A stretch of 6,198 nucleotides of DNA from Candidatus Omnitrophota bacterium (GCA_016206745.1 JACQQW010000210.1:1-6198); one strand, 5' to 3'. Counted from the stretch's first letter, positions 1 through 6,198 are shown. The notes: a model not told the origin generated them from the sequence alone. Program-made: numbers and translations.

Positions 1-2403
1 ATTCACGGGCATTTTTATCAGCCGCCGCGGGAGAACCCATGGCTGGAAGAGGTGGAGCTGCAGGATTCCGCCTATCCCTATCATGACTGGAACGAGCGGA
101 TCACCACGGAATGCTATGCCCGCAACGCCGATGCCCGCATCCTCGACGGCAGCCGCAGGATCGTTGACATCGTCAATAATTATTCCCGCATCAGTTTTAA
201 TTTCGGCCCCACCCTGCTGTCCTGGATGGAAAAAAAGTCGCCGGAGGTATATGCCGCCATCCTTGAGGCCGACCGTTTAAGCCAGAAGAATTTTTCTGGC
301 CACGGCGGCGCCATGGCCCAGGTGTACAACCACATGATCATGCCTTTGGCCAACACCCGCGACAAACGCACGCAAGTCCTCTGGGGGATCAAGGATTTTG
401 AGTGCCGTTTTAAACGCAAGCCCGAGGGGATGTGGCTGGCGGAAACAGCGGTGGATTTGGAAACGCTCGACATTATGGCGGAGCAGGGCATTAAGTTTAC
501 GGTCCTGGCCCCCCATCAGGCCAGGCGGGTCAAAGATGCCGGCCAGGACATGCTCTGGCGCGACGTCAGCACGGGCAAGGTGGACCCGCGTATGGCGTAC
601 CGCTGTTATTTGCCCTCCGGCAGAACCATCCACATCTTCTTTTACGACGGCCCCATTGCCCAGGGGGTGGCTTTTGAAGGGATGCTCAATAACGGCGAGT
701 ACTTTGCCCGCCGGCTGGTCAGGGAATTCAACCCCAATGACCCGCAGTCTCAGCTGGTGAATATTGCGACCGATGGAGAGACCTACGGACACCACCATAA
801 ATTCGGCGACATGGCCCTGGCCTATTGCCTGCGTTACATGCAGACCCATCAGCTGGCGCAATTGACGGTATACGGCGAGTTTTTGGAAAAATTTATGGTA
901 AGCCATGACGTGGAGATCAATGAACGTTCCTCCTGGAGCTGCATCCATGGGGTGGAGCGCTGGCGTTCCGATTGCGGCTGTTCGACGGGTGCCGGCACCG
1001 GCTGGCACCAGCAATGGCGGGCCCCTTTGCGTGAGGCCTTAGACTGGCTGCGCGACCAAATGGCGCCGTTATACGAACAGCAGATGGCGGCGTTTACCAA
1101 TGACCCCTGGGGCATGCGGGACGGTTACATCGACGTGATTTTAGACCGCGCGCCGGAACATATGGAGCGTTTTTTAAAGACCCGCACCGGCCGTTCCCTG
1201 GAGGACCAGGAAAAAATAAAAGTCCTCAAACTTTTGGAAATGCAATTTAACGCATTGTTGATGTACACCTCCTGCGGCTGGTTTTTTAATGACATTTCCG
1301 GCCTTGAAACGGTGCAGATCCTGCAATACGCGGCCCGCGCCATTCAGCTGGCCAAAGAGGTTTCCGGCAAAGACCTGGAGCAGGGGTTTTTGGCCATCCT
1401 GGAAAAAGCGCCCAGCAATGTGGCGGAGTTTAAAAACGGGGCGCAGATCTACCGGCACCTGGTGAGACCGTCGGTGGTTGACCTTTTGCGCGTCGGCGCC
1501 CATTATGCCGTCACGTCGCTGTTTGAGGACTATCCGGCAAAGGCCCGTATGTATTCCTACACCGTCCAAAGGAAAGAATATGTGCTCAAAGAGGCCGGGC
1601 GTTTGAAATTGGCGGTGGGCAATGCGCAGGTATGGTCCAACGTGACCTTGGAACAAGCGGACATTCAATTCGCGGTGCTGCATTTAGGCGACCATAATTT
1701 TATCGGCGGGGTGGATTATTTGAAGCCGGAGAATTTTGCCCCCATGCAGGCGCGCATTTTGGCCTCGTTTTCACAAAGCAATATCCCGGAGATCATCACG
1801 CACATCAACGGGTATTTCGGCCCCCACAATTATTCTTTATGGCATTTGTTCAAACAGGAACAGCAGACCATCCTCAATCAGGTCCTGCACTCGACCATGG
1901 AGGACATTGAATCCAGTTTCCGGCAGATCTATGAGCACCATTATCCGTTGATGCAGATCAAGAATGAGATCCGCCTGCCCCTGCCGCGCATGCTTGTTAC
2001 CATTGTCGAATTTATTTTAAACCGGGACTTGTCCGCCCTTTTGGAAAGCGATGACCTCGATACGGAACGTTTGGAAGTCTTGGTCGAAGAAGTCAAGCGG
2101 TGGTCGTTTAAGCGGGACCAAACCAATTTTTCATTTTTAGCCAGCGCGTGCATTTGCCGGCTGATGTCCCGCCTGCGGGAACATCCGGAAGATGTCGTAT
2201 TAATGGAAAAAATCACCACATCTTTGGGTCTGTTGGAACAATTGCAACTGGATCTCGATTTATGGAAGACCCAGAATATTTATTTTACCATGGCGCGCGC
2301 GATATATCCCGCGATTGTCGCCCAGGCGCCGGCCGATGCCCTGTCCCGGCGCTGGGCCGCCTTGTTTGAGCGGTTGGGGGACATCCTGCAGGTCAAAATT
2401 TAA
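1..2403 (+). CDS. GH57-family glycoside hydrolase with DUF3536 C-terminal region (5' partial)
   Basis: The reading frame is open from the first base, so the gene starts upstream. The GTG at 52 is internal, because the residues before it (HGHFYQPPRENPW, window residues 2-14) are the conserved GH57 opening motif. By comparison with the family, probably fewer than about ten residues are missing. Visible landmarks are WLAE (145-148, the usual site of the GH57 nucleophile Glu, here E148), ATDGETYGHHH (around 256-266, the region of the acid/base Asp, here D258) and WSCIHGVERWRSDCGC (312-327), which I recognise as a DUF3536-type signature. The remaining C-terminal part is largely helical and carries no signal I can name. 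Characterised GH57 enzymes are retaining alpha-glucan hydrolases, branching enzymes or transferases, but the reaction of the DUF3536 subgroup is not established to my knowledge. I see no signal peptide, although the extreme N-terminus is absent. The stop lies 5 bp before malQ, which supports a shared transcript and a role in intracellular glucan turnover (inferred). Confidence 0.93.
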   Translation: MHGHFYQPPRENPWLEEVELQDSAYPYHDWNERITTECYARNADARILDGSRRIVDIVNNYSRISFNFGPTLLSWMEKKSPEVYAAILEADRLSQKNFSGHGGAMAQVYNHMIMPLANTRDKRTQVLWGIKDFECRFKRKPEGMWLAETAVDLETLDIMAEQGIKFTVLAPHQARRVKDAGQDMLWRDVSTGKVDPRMAYRCYLPSGRTIHIFFYDGPIAQGVAFEGMLNNGEYFARRLVREFNPNDPQSQLVNIATDGETYGHHHKFGDMALAYCLRYMQTHQLAQLTVYGEFLEKFMVSHDVEINERSSWSCIHGVERWRSDCGCSTGAGTGWHQQWRAPLREALDWLRDQMAPLYEQQMAAFTNDPWGMRDGYIDVILDRAPEHMERFLKTRTGRSLEDQEKIKVLKLLEMQFNALLMYTSCGWFFNDISGLETVQILQYAARAIQLAKEVSGKDLEQGFLAILEKAPSNVAEFKNGAQIYRHLVRPSVVDLLRVGAHYAVTSLFEDYPAKARMYSYTVQRKEYVLKEAGRLKLAVGNAQVWSNVTLEQADIQFAVLHLGDHNFIGGVDYLKPENFAPMQARILASFSQSNIPEIITHINGYFGPHNYSLWHLFKQEQQTILNQVLHSTMEDIESSFRQIYEHHYPLMQIKNEIRLPLPRMLVTIVEFILNRDLSALLESDDLDTERLEVLVEEVKRWSFKRDQTNFSFLASACICRLMSRLREHPEDVVLMEKITTSLGLLEQLQLDLDLWKTQNIYFTMARAIYPAIVAQAPADALSRRWAALFERLGDILQVKI

Positions 2404-2408
2404 ATCAT

Positions 2409-3947
2409 ATGCGTTCCAGCGGAATCTTACTGCACATTACGTCTTTGCCCGGCCCCTATGGGATTGGTGATTTGGGGCCGCAAGCCTGTAAGATGGTTGA
2501 TTTTTTAGAATCCGCCGGCCAATCCCATTGGCAGGTGCTTCCGCTCAACCCCACCGACGGGATTAATGGGTATTCCCCTTATAGTTGTTGTTCCGCCTTT
2601 GCCGGCAATCCATTATTGATCAGCCCCCAGATCATGGTCAGGGACGGGTTTTTAGCGCCCGGCGGCCTCAACCAAGCCCCTTGTTTTGATAAAAACAGCG
2701 TGGAATACGACCGGACCGGCATATTCAAGAATAAACTTTTTAATACCGCGTTCATCAGGTTCATGAAGATGAAGGACAAGGGGGACTATACACATTTTTA
2801 CCAGAGCAACCGTTTTTGGCTGGATGATTATGCCGTTTTTGCCGTAGCCAAGGAGGTATTCAAAGGCAAATGCTGGAATGAGTGGCCGGTTGCTCTGCGC
2901 CACCGGCAGCCTAAAGCCCTGGCAAAGTTCGTTAAAGACCATGCGCCGGCCATGGAACGGGTGAAATTCATCCAATTTTTGTTTTTCAGCCAATGGCACC
3001 GGTTTAAAGAATACGCCAACCGCAGCCGTGTGAAGATTATGGGGGACATCCCTATTTATGTGAATTACGACAGCGCGGAAGTCTGGCGTTACCCGCAATT
3101 TTTCAAGCTCGATGCGTCCGGTGAATCGAAGTTTGTCAGCGGCTGTCCTCCGGATTACTTCAGTAAAACAGGGCAGCGCTGGGGCAATCCGGTGTATGAT
3201 TGGGCCCAATTAAAAAAAGACAAATACGGCTGGTGGGTGCGCCGCATGGAACATAATTTGAAACTGTTTGATCATGTGCGCATTGACCATTTCCGGGGGT
3301 TTCTTTCTTTTTGGCAAATCCCGGCGCATGAGAAATTCGCCGTGTTCGGCCGCTGGGTCAAAAGCCCCGGCAAAGATTTGTTCAAAACTATTGTAAATCT
3401 AAGTGGTGCCGATTGCAGAGACAATCGGCGCAAGACCCTGCGCGCCAAATTTAAAGAGCTGCCGCTGATCGCCGAGGATTTAGGGGAAATCACTCCCGAC
3501 GTGCCTGTGCTTATGCGTGAATTCGGTTTTCCGGGGATGCGGGTGCTGCTGTTTGCCTTTAGCGGTGATTTGAACACTAATCCTCACGTGCCGGCCCATT
3601 ATCCGGCCCATTGCGTGGCTTATACCGGCACGCACGACAATAATACCATTCAAGGGTGGTATCATGCCGAGGCCAAACCCCATGAAAAGGCCAATATTCC
3701 CCTTGTTTTGGGACGTAAGGTCAATGCCCGCCACTTGCATTGGGCCATGATTGAAGTCCTCATGAAGTCCAAAGCAAACATGGCCATTGTTCCTTTAAGC
3801 GATGCCCTGGGTCTGGGGCAGGAGGCCCGCATGAATACGCCGGCGACCAAAGTCAATAACTGGAAATGGCGGGTCAATGACCGCATGTTAACAGCCGGCC
3901 TGGCCCGCAAGCTTTTTAAGTTAACCAAAGAGTCGGGGAGAATTTAA
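2409..3947 (+). CDS. malQ: 4-alpha-glucanotransferase (amylomaltase, GH77)
   Basis: This 512-residue protein transfers 1,4-alpha-glucan segments between maltodextrins in the cytoplasm, releasing glucose and longer chains for phosphorylase or storage. It opens with SSGILLHITSLPGPYGIGDLG and then WQVLPLNPTD, typical of the short amylomaltase type. The three GH77 catalytic residues are present: nucleophile D293 in VRIDHFRGF, acid/base E356 in IAEDLG and transition-state D410 in YTGTHDNNT. The C-terminus has the expected ALGLGQEARMNTPA and NWKWR motifs. Thermus aquaticus amylomaltase has these residues at 293, 340 and 395 (from memory), so this protein carries about 16 extra residues between the nucleophile and the acid/base. 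They fall around residues 328-348, and the DNA there contains a hairpin. The ATG at 2409 is the natural start: it gives the full family N-terminus and sits 5 bp after the upstream stop. Only a weak AGGT lies upstream, so translational coupling is likely. Confidence 0.96.
   Translation: MRSSGILLHITSLPGPYGIGDLGPQACKMVDFLESAGQSHWQVLPLNPTDGINGYSPYSCCSAFAGNPLLISPQIMVRDGFLAPGGLNQAPCFDKNSVEYDRTGIFKNKLFNTAFIRFMKMKDKGDYTHFYQSNRFWLDDYAVFAVAKEVFKGKCWNEWPVALRHRQPKALAKFVKDHAPAMERVKFIQFLFFSQWHRFKEYANRSRVKIMGDIPIYVNYDSAEVWRYPQFFKLDASGESKFVSGCPPDYFSKTGQRWGNPVYDWAQLKKDKYGWWVRRMEHNLKLFDHVRIDHFRGFLSFWQIPAHEKFAVFGRWVKSPGKDLFKTIVNLSGADCRDNRRKTLRAKFKELPLIAEDLGEITPDVPVLMREFGFPGMRVLLFAFSGDLNTNPHVPAHYPAHCVAYTGTHDNNTIQGWYHAEAKPHEKANIPLVLGRKVNARHLHWAMIEVLMKSKANMAIVPLSDALGLGQEARMNTPATKVNNWKWRVNDRMLTAGLARKLFKLTKESGRI
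3408..3429. repeat. Perfect 8-bp inverted repeat inside malQ
   Basis: GCCGATTG (3408-3415) and CAATCGGC (3422-3429) are exact reverse complements separated by the 6-base loop CAGAGA. One T.G and one G-C pair extend the stem to 3406-3431. The structure lies in the stretch encoding the extra residues of MalQ (about residues 333-341), which other short amylomaltases appear to lack. It may be the footprint of a small palindromic insertion, or chance. Confidence 0.6.
3935..3940 (+). promoter_or_regulatory. Ribosome binding site of the DsbA-like gene
   Basis: GGGGAG lies within the last codons of malQ, 8 bases before the ATG at 3949. It supports that start, and it lets ribosomes finishing malQ re-initiate one base after its stop. 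Confidence 0.6.
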
Positions 3948-3948
3948 T

Positions 3949-4566
3949 ATGCGTTCAAAACAGAGATGGACGGTGTTGATTGTGTTGGCTGCCGTGGCTG
4001 TTATTGCCGGATTTAAGACTTTTTCTAATTTTTTTCACAAACCCATTGATTCCGTGGCAGCGCGTTCCAAAGGCGACCCCCAGGCAAAGGTGCAGATCAT
4101 TGAATTCATCGATTTTGAATGCCCGGCCTGCGCGACGGGGGCCCAGACATTAAAGGAACAGATGGCCAAACACCCCCAGGACATCCGGGTGCAGGTCAAA
4201 TATTTTCCTTTGATCAGGCCGCACCCTCATGCCATGCAGGTGGCGGCCTACAGCGAATGCGCCGGACGCCAGGGAAAGTTTTGGGAATTCCAGGACCTTT
4301 TGCTTCCTCAACAGAAACAGTGGAGCGTCCTGCTTTCCGCGGAGCCCATGTTTCAAAACATGGCCCGTGAGATCGGCCTGGACATGGGGCGTTTGGCCAA
4401 ATGCGTGGCCGCGCCTGAAACAGCCAGGGCCATCCATGAAGACCAGGCGCTGGGAAAGTCCCTGGGCGTGCAATCGACCCCGACCTATTTTGTCAACAAT
4501 AAGATGATAGTCGGCGGAAAATCGCTGACCGATGAATTGAACACCCATTTCCCGCCAAGCCAATGA
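3949..4566 (+). CDS. Membrane-anchored DsbA-like thiol:disulfide oxidoreductase (Thioredoxin_4 type)
   Basis: This 205-residue protein has a positively charged start (MRSKQR) followed by one hydrophobic segment (about residues 8-22), most likely an uncleaved signal anchor that places the domain outside the cytoplasmic membrane. The thioredoxin-fold domain starts near residue 42 with GDPQAKVQIIEFIDFECPAC. The redox motif is C58-P-A-C61, and the cis-proline is P178 in QSTPTYFVNN. Two further cysteines, C104 (in ECAGRQGKFWEF) and C152, sit where this subfamily often has a second, probably structural pair. Such proteins form or isomerise disulfides in exported proteins and usually rely on a DsbB or VKOR partner for re-oxidation. 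No partner is visible here. The gene begins 1 bp after malQ, so it is probably co-transcribed with glucan genes, although no direct functional link is evident. Assignment to the family is secure. Whether it acts as oxidase, reductase or isomerase is not. Confidence 0.92.
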   Translation: MRSKQRWTVLIVLAAVAVIAGFKTFSNFFHKPIDSVAARSKGDPQAKVQIIEFIDFECPACATGAQTLKEQMAKHPQDIRVQVKYFPLIRPHPHAMQVAAYSECAGRQGKFWEFQDLLLPQQKQWSVLLSAEPMFQNMAREIGLDMGRLAKCVAAPETARAIHEDQALGKSLGVQSTPTYFVNNKMIVGGKSLTDELNTHFPPSQ

Positions 4567-4619
4567 TCCGTTTTGTGTTCCAGCAAAGGTTCTTCGGACC
4601 CACATTCCCACTCTTCCAC

Positions 4620-4648
4620 TTGTTTTTGCTTCCCACATATGTTATATT
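4620..4648 (+). promoter_or_regulatory. Candidate sigma-70-type promoter of the toxin-antitoxin operon
   Basis: A -10-like TATATT (4643-4648) is preceded, at the canonical 17-base spacing, by a poor -35-like TTGTTT (4620-4625). The surroundings turn AT-rich after the GC-richer dsbA end. The predicted start of transcription lies only a few bases before the ribosome binding site, so the leader would be very short. The organism's sigma consensus is unknown, hence moderate confidence. Confidence 0.4.
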
Positions 4649-4656
4649 TTTAATAG

Positions 4657-4664
4657 AAAGGGGG
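4657..4664 (+). promoter_or_regulatory. Strong ribosome binding site of the antitoxin gene
   Basis: AAAGGGGG lies 5 bases before the ATG at 4670. It is the best Shine-Dalgarno-like site in the window's left part. It fixes the antitoxin start and fits the need to make antitoxin in excess of the coupled toxin. Confidence 0.6.
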
Positions 4665-4669
4665 TTGCC

Positions 4670-5005
4670 ATGAAAAACACACCTGAATACACTGATACAG
4701 TGCGCGTCGAAGAAGACTTCTTAAATGTTGATACGCGTTCTCTTGATTCTAAACAGCGCATCACTTTAAGTGAAAAGGTCATTAATACGGTCGTCTTAAA
4801 GAACAGAAAAGTCCAATCTTATCAAGTCCTTGTTGCTAAAAACGGCAATATTCTTTTACGCCCGGCGGTCTCCGTCCCCGCCCATGAGGCTTGGATTTAT
4901 GAGAACCCCAAGGTGATCGGGGCCATTCGCCGGGGTTTAAAGGATGCCAAAGAGGGCAAAACAACCAGGGTTGTTGATCAAGACAAGTTCTTTAAGAGTT
5001 TATGA
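4670..5005 (+). CDS. Putative type II antitoxin, AbrB/RelB-like
   Basis: This 111-residue protein is the first gene of a two-gene module. The segment around residues 25-66 (SLDSKQRITLSEKVI, then alternating hydrophobic strands ending in GNILLRPAV) resembles a short beta-rich AbrB/SpoVT-type fold, which in antitoxins binds operator DNA as a dimer. After a VPAHEAW linker, residues 75-101 (IYENPKVIGAIRRGLKDAKEGK and following) look like the helical tail of RelB- and Phd-type antitoxins that wraps and inhibits the toxin. Its stop overlaps the next start by ATGA (5002-5005), giving tight translational coupling. Autorepression of its own promoter at 4620-4648 is expected for the class but not shown by the sequence. 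I have no specific family name, and the antitoxin call rests partly on the toxin-like neighbour. Confidence 0.75.
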   Translation: MKNTPEYTDTVRVEEDFLNVDTRSLDSKQRITLSEKVINTVVLKNRKVQSYQVLVAKNGNILLRPAVSVPAHEAWIYENPKVIGAIRRGLKDAKEGKTTRVVDQDKFFKSL

Positions 5006-5298
5006 ATTTTACTTTAGACTACAGCGACACCGCCAAAGAACAACTTCGGGAAATCAAGAGTGCGCCTCATCTGAGCAAGCGGTATAAGGCCGTTACAAAA
5101 GCCCTCAATTACCTGGCCGACAACCCCAAACATCCTGGTCTTCAAACACACCCCTATACTTCTTTTAAGGGGCCGCGGGGGGAAAAAGTATTTGAAGCTT
5201 ACGCAGAACAGGATACAGCGGCGGCATATCGCATTTTCTTTTATTATGGAAATACGCGCGGGTTGTTGGTAGTCTTGGCGATCACTCCACACCCCTGA
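5002..5298 (+). CDS. Putative type II toxin of the RelE/ParE superfamily
   Basis: This 98-residue protein starts inside the stop of the antitoxin (ATGA, 5002-5005) with no clear ribosome binding site of its own, so its synthesis depends on antitoxin translation. The layout is RelE/ParE-like: an N-terminal strand (NFTLDYSDTAKEQL), a two-helix stretch (about residues 11-42, including YKAVTKALNYLADNP), then a C-terminal strand core with GEKVFEAYAEQ, AYRIFFYYG and a final ITPHP. I recall small proteins with the ending AYRIFWHYG...AITPHP as a recurring RelE/ParE-type group, found next to antitoxins like this one. RelE members cleave mRNA in the ribosome and ParE members poison gyrase. The sequence does not decide between them. 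The length is typical and the gene looks intact. Confidence 0.75.
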   Translation: MNFTLDYSDTAKEQLREIKSAPHLSKRYKAVTKALNYLADNPKHPGLQTHPYTSFKGPRGEKVFEAYAEQDTAAAYRIFFYYGNTRGLLVVLAITPHP

Positions 5299-5357
5299 CC
5301 CGTTCGTTTTTTTCGTTGGATGGACCTGTCTGACGGAGGTTTTTTTGTGATGTCGGC

Positions 5358-5403
5358 GTAATTTGGGGACATGTACGGTTTCTGTACGTGTCCCTCGAAT
5401 TAC
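5358..5403 (+). repeat. Near-perfect 21-bp-stem palindrome with TTT loop
   Basis: The left arm 5358-5378 pairs with the right arm 5382-5403 around a TTT loop (5379-5381), with one bulged base (C5396). Seventeen pairs are Watson-Crick. The other four (5377/5383, 5372/5388, 5365/5395, 5364/5397) are all G.U when read as + strand RNA. The core of each arm contains GGGACA-type and GTAC sequence. The structure could be a transcript-end hairpin for the TA operon (T6 at 5413-5418 follows, but 10 bases away), a leader structure of the Bro-N gene, or a member of a dispersed palindromic repeat family such as REP/MITE elements. Copies elsewhere in the genome cannot be seen from here. Confidence 0.75.
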
Positions 5404-5488
5404 AAAGGATAGTTTTTTCGGATATGATCGTTGGTGTAAAAGACCTGGAAAAAGAATGGAAGGCCCGTTTGGAGTAGAATTTAGAAAG

Positions 5489-5494
5489 AAGGAG
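5489..5494 (+). promoter_or_regulatory. Ribosome binding site of the Bro-N gene
   Basis: AAGGAG, within the purine run AGAAAGAAGGAG, lies 8 bases before the ATG at 5503. It is a near-consensus site at ideal spacing and fixes that start. Confidence 0.75.
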
Positions 5495-5502
5495 CAAAAA
5501 TT

Positions 5503-6198
5503 ATGAAGAACACTACAGCTGTTTTTGAGAATTACAAAATTCGCAAGATTTATGATGAGAAAACGGAGACATGGTATTTTTCCGTGATTGACATCATACA
5601 AGTCTTGATCCAGCAATTGGCTTTCCAGGTTGCAAGAAATTATTGGAAAGTATTAAAAAACCGTTTAAAAAAAGAAGGGAGTGAAGTGGTTACAAAATGT
5701 AACCGGTTGAAATTACTAGCGGAAGATGGAAAAATGCGGTTGACGGATGTGGCTGACCCCCAGACGCTTCTGCGCCTTATTCAGTCTGTGCCCAGCCCCA
5801 AGGCAGAGCCGATTAAAATGTGGCTGGCTAAAGTGGGATATGAACGCATGCAGGAAATGGCTGACCCTGAAAAGTCTGTGAATCGCGCGCGGGAGAACTG
5901 GCAAAAGCACGGCCGAAGCCAAAAATGGGTCCAACAGAGGATGATGGGGCAGGAAACCCGCAATAAGTTGACCGATTACTGGAAAGAACACAACATCAAG
6001 CAAGAAGATGAGTTTGCCATCCTGACCAATATCATCCATCAGGAATGGTCTGATTTGACCGTAAAAGATCATAAAGAAATCAAAGGGTTAAAGACACAAA
6101 ATTTGCGGGACCATATGACCGAGGCCGAGCTTATTTTCACCGCGTTGGCTGAATTATCCACGCGGCAAATTGCCGAAAGCGCGCAAGCCAATGGCATG
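5503..6198 (+). CDS. Bro-N domain protein, DinD/phage-antirepressor-like (3' partial)
   Basis: An ATG-initiated frame runs without a stop to the window edge, giving 232 residues. The N-terminal part (about residues 5-110) matches the Bro-N domain: FENYKIRKIYDEKTETWYFSV (residues 8-28), a YWKVLKNRLKKEG segment, LTDVAD, then the hallmark LLRLIQSVPSPKAEP (89-103) and IKMWLAKVGYERMQEM. The following region (KWVQQRMMGQETRNKLTDYW, EFAILTNIIHQEWS, LKTQNLRDHMTEAELIFTALAE) matches the conserved second half of bacterial DinD-like proteins of about 270-290 aa, so roughly 40-60 residues should remain beyond the edge. Bro-N domains bind DNA and occur in phage antirepressors and baculovirus Bro proteins. 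E. coli DinD is SOS-induced and has been reported to inhibit RecA filament function. The chromosomal role of this copy is unknown. The 5' part looks more AT-rich than the glucan genes, in keeping with acquired DNA. I see no obvious LexA box upstream. Confidence 0.9.
   Translation, partial: MKNTTAVFENYKIRKIYDEKTETWYFSVIDIIQVLIQQLAFQVARNYWKVLKNRLKKEGSEVVTKCNRLKLLAEDGKMRLTDVADPQTLLRLIQSVPSPKAEPIKMWLAKVGYERMQEMADPEKSVNRARENWQKHGRSQKWVQQRMMGQETRNKLTDYWKEHNIKQEDEFAILTNIIHQEWSDLTVKDHKEIKGLKTQNLRDHMTEAELIFTALAELSTRQIAESAQANGM

Larger units (their letters stand above)
5299..5502. other. Non-coding spacer between the TA module and the Bro-N gene
   Basis: This 204-bp spacer holds two T7 runs (5307-5313 and 5340-5346), the 46-base palindrome at 5358-5403 and the Bro-N ribosome binding site. 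The second T-run follows a feeble 4-bp stem (5324-5327 with 5337-5340) and is at best a weak terminator. A very short open frame (ATG 5424, stop 5475-5477, peptide MIVGVKDLEKEWKARLE) has no ribosome binding site at normal spacing. I do not regard it as a gene, though it could be a leader peptide or a remnant. A weak promoter-like pair is TTACAA (5400-5405) and TATGAT (5423-5428), spaced 17. Confidence 0.5.

Noticed and set aside
281..300. Perfect 7-bp inverted repeat (GCCAGAA / TTCTGGC) inside the GH57 gene
   Set aside because: It encodes SQKNFSG followed by HG, a stretch that looks conserved in the protein family, so the symmetry is most simply a by-product of the coding sequence.
4588..4600. 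Small stem-loop (GGTTC, TTC loop, GGACC) after the dsbA-like gene as a terminator
   Set aside because: The stem is only 5 bp with a T.G pair, and no T-run follows it directly. The nearest T-rich stretch is about 18 bases away and fits better as part of the TA promoter.
5315..5321. GTTGGAT as an integron attC core (GTTRRRY) beside the TA cassette
   Set aside because: No matching RYYYAAC partner or attC-like folded arms are found at the expected distance, and no integrase is in the window.
5359..5402. The palindrome read as a LexA/SOS box controlling the DinD-like gene
   Set aside because: Neither the CTGT-N8-ACAG nor the GAAC-N4-GTTC pattern is present. The symmetry is also much longer than a LexA operator.
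5424..5477. A 17-codon open frame upstream of the Bro-N gene
   Set aside because: The only purine-rich site upstream (AAAGGA, 5404-5409) is too far from the ATG, and the peptide is unrecognisable. It is kept only as a possible leader or remnant in the spacer entry.
5014..5616. A 200-codon open frame on the minus strand spanning toxin, spacer and start of the Bro-N gene
   Set aside because: It lies antisense to two recognisable proteins, has no family-like motifs and crosses the palindrome. It is a chance open frame.

Overview
The window reads like a piece of the chromosome of an uncultivated, free-living or particle-associated bacterium of moderate GC. The pairing of a GH57/DUF3536 protein with a short-type MalQ, followed by a TA module and a Bro-N gene, would fit lineages such as Omnitrophota or related PVC-type and candidate phyla. 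No rRNA or other phylogenetic marker is present, so this placement is a weak inference.

Region 1 (1-4566) is a compact, same-strand block of three genes. A 5'-truncated GH57-type glycosidase with a DUF3536 C-terminal region is followed after 5 bp by a 4-alpha-glucanotransferase (MalQ, GH77). After 1 bp comes a membrane-anchored DsbA-like thiol oxidoreductase with a CPAC active site. The first two genes point to storage-glucan or maltodextrin metabolism. The third is an extracytoplasmic redox protein that appears to be co-transcribed with them.

Region 2 (4567-5298) begins with a 103-bp spacer carrying a plausible sigma-70 promoter and a strong ribosome binding site. These lead into a two-gene type II toxin-antitoxin module: an AbrB/RelB-like antitoxin of 111 aa and a RelE/ParE-superfamily toxin of 98 aa, overlapping by ATGA.

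Region 3 (5299-6198) starts with a 204-bp non-coding stretch containing a near-perfect 46-base palindrome. All four of its non-Watson-Crick pairs are G.U when read as + strand RNA. It is followed by the first 232 codons of a Bro-N/DinD-like gene (phage-antirepressor-type DNA-binding domain), which runs off the right edge of the window.

Overall the left two thirds is housekeeping carbohydrate metabolism, and the right third looks like an accessory module (TA, palindrome, Bro-N) lying next to it. The most unusual signals are the palindrome between the TA module and the Bro-N gene, and an in-frame insert in MalQ between two catalytic residues whose DNA contains a perfect 8-bp hairpin. I see no tRNA, rRNA, CRISPR array or complete transposase.
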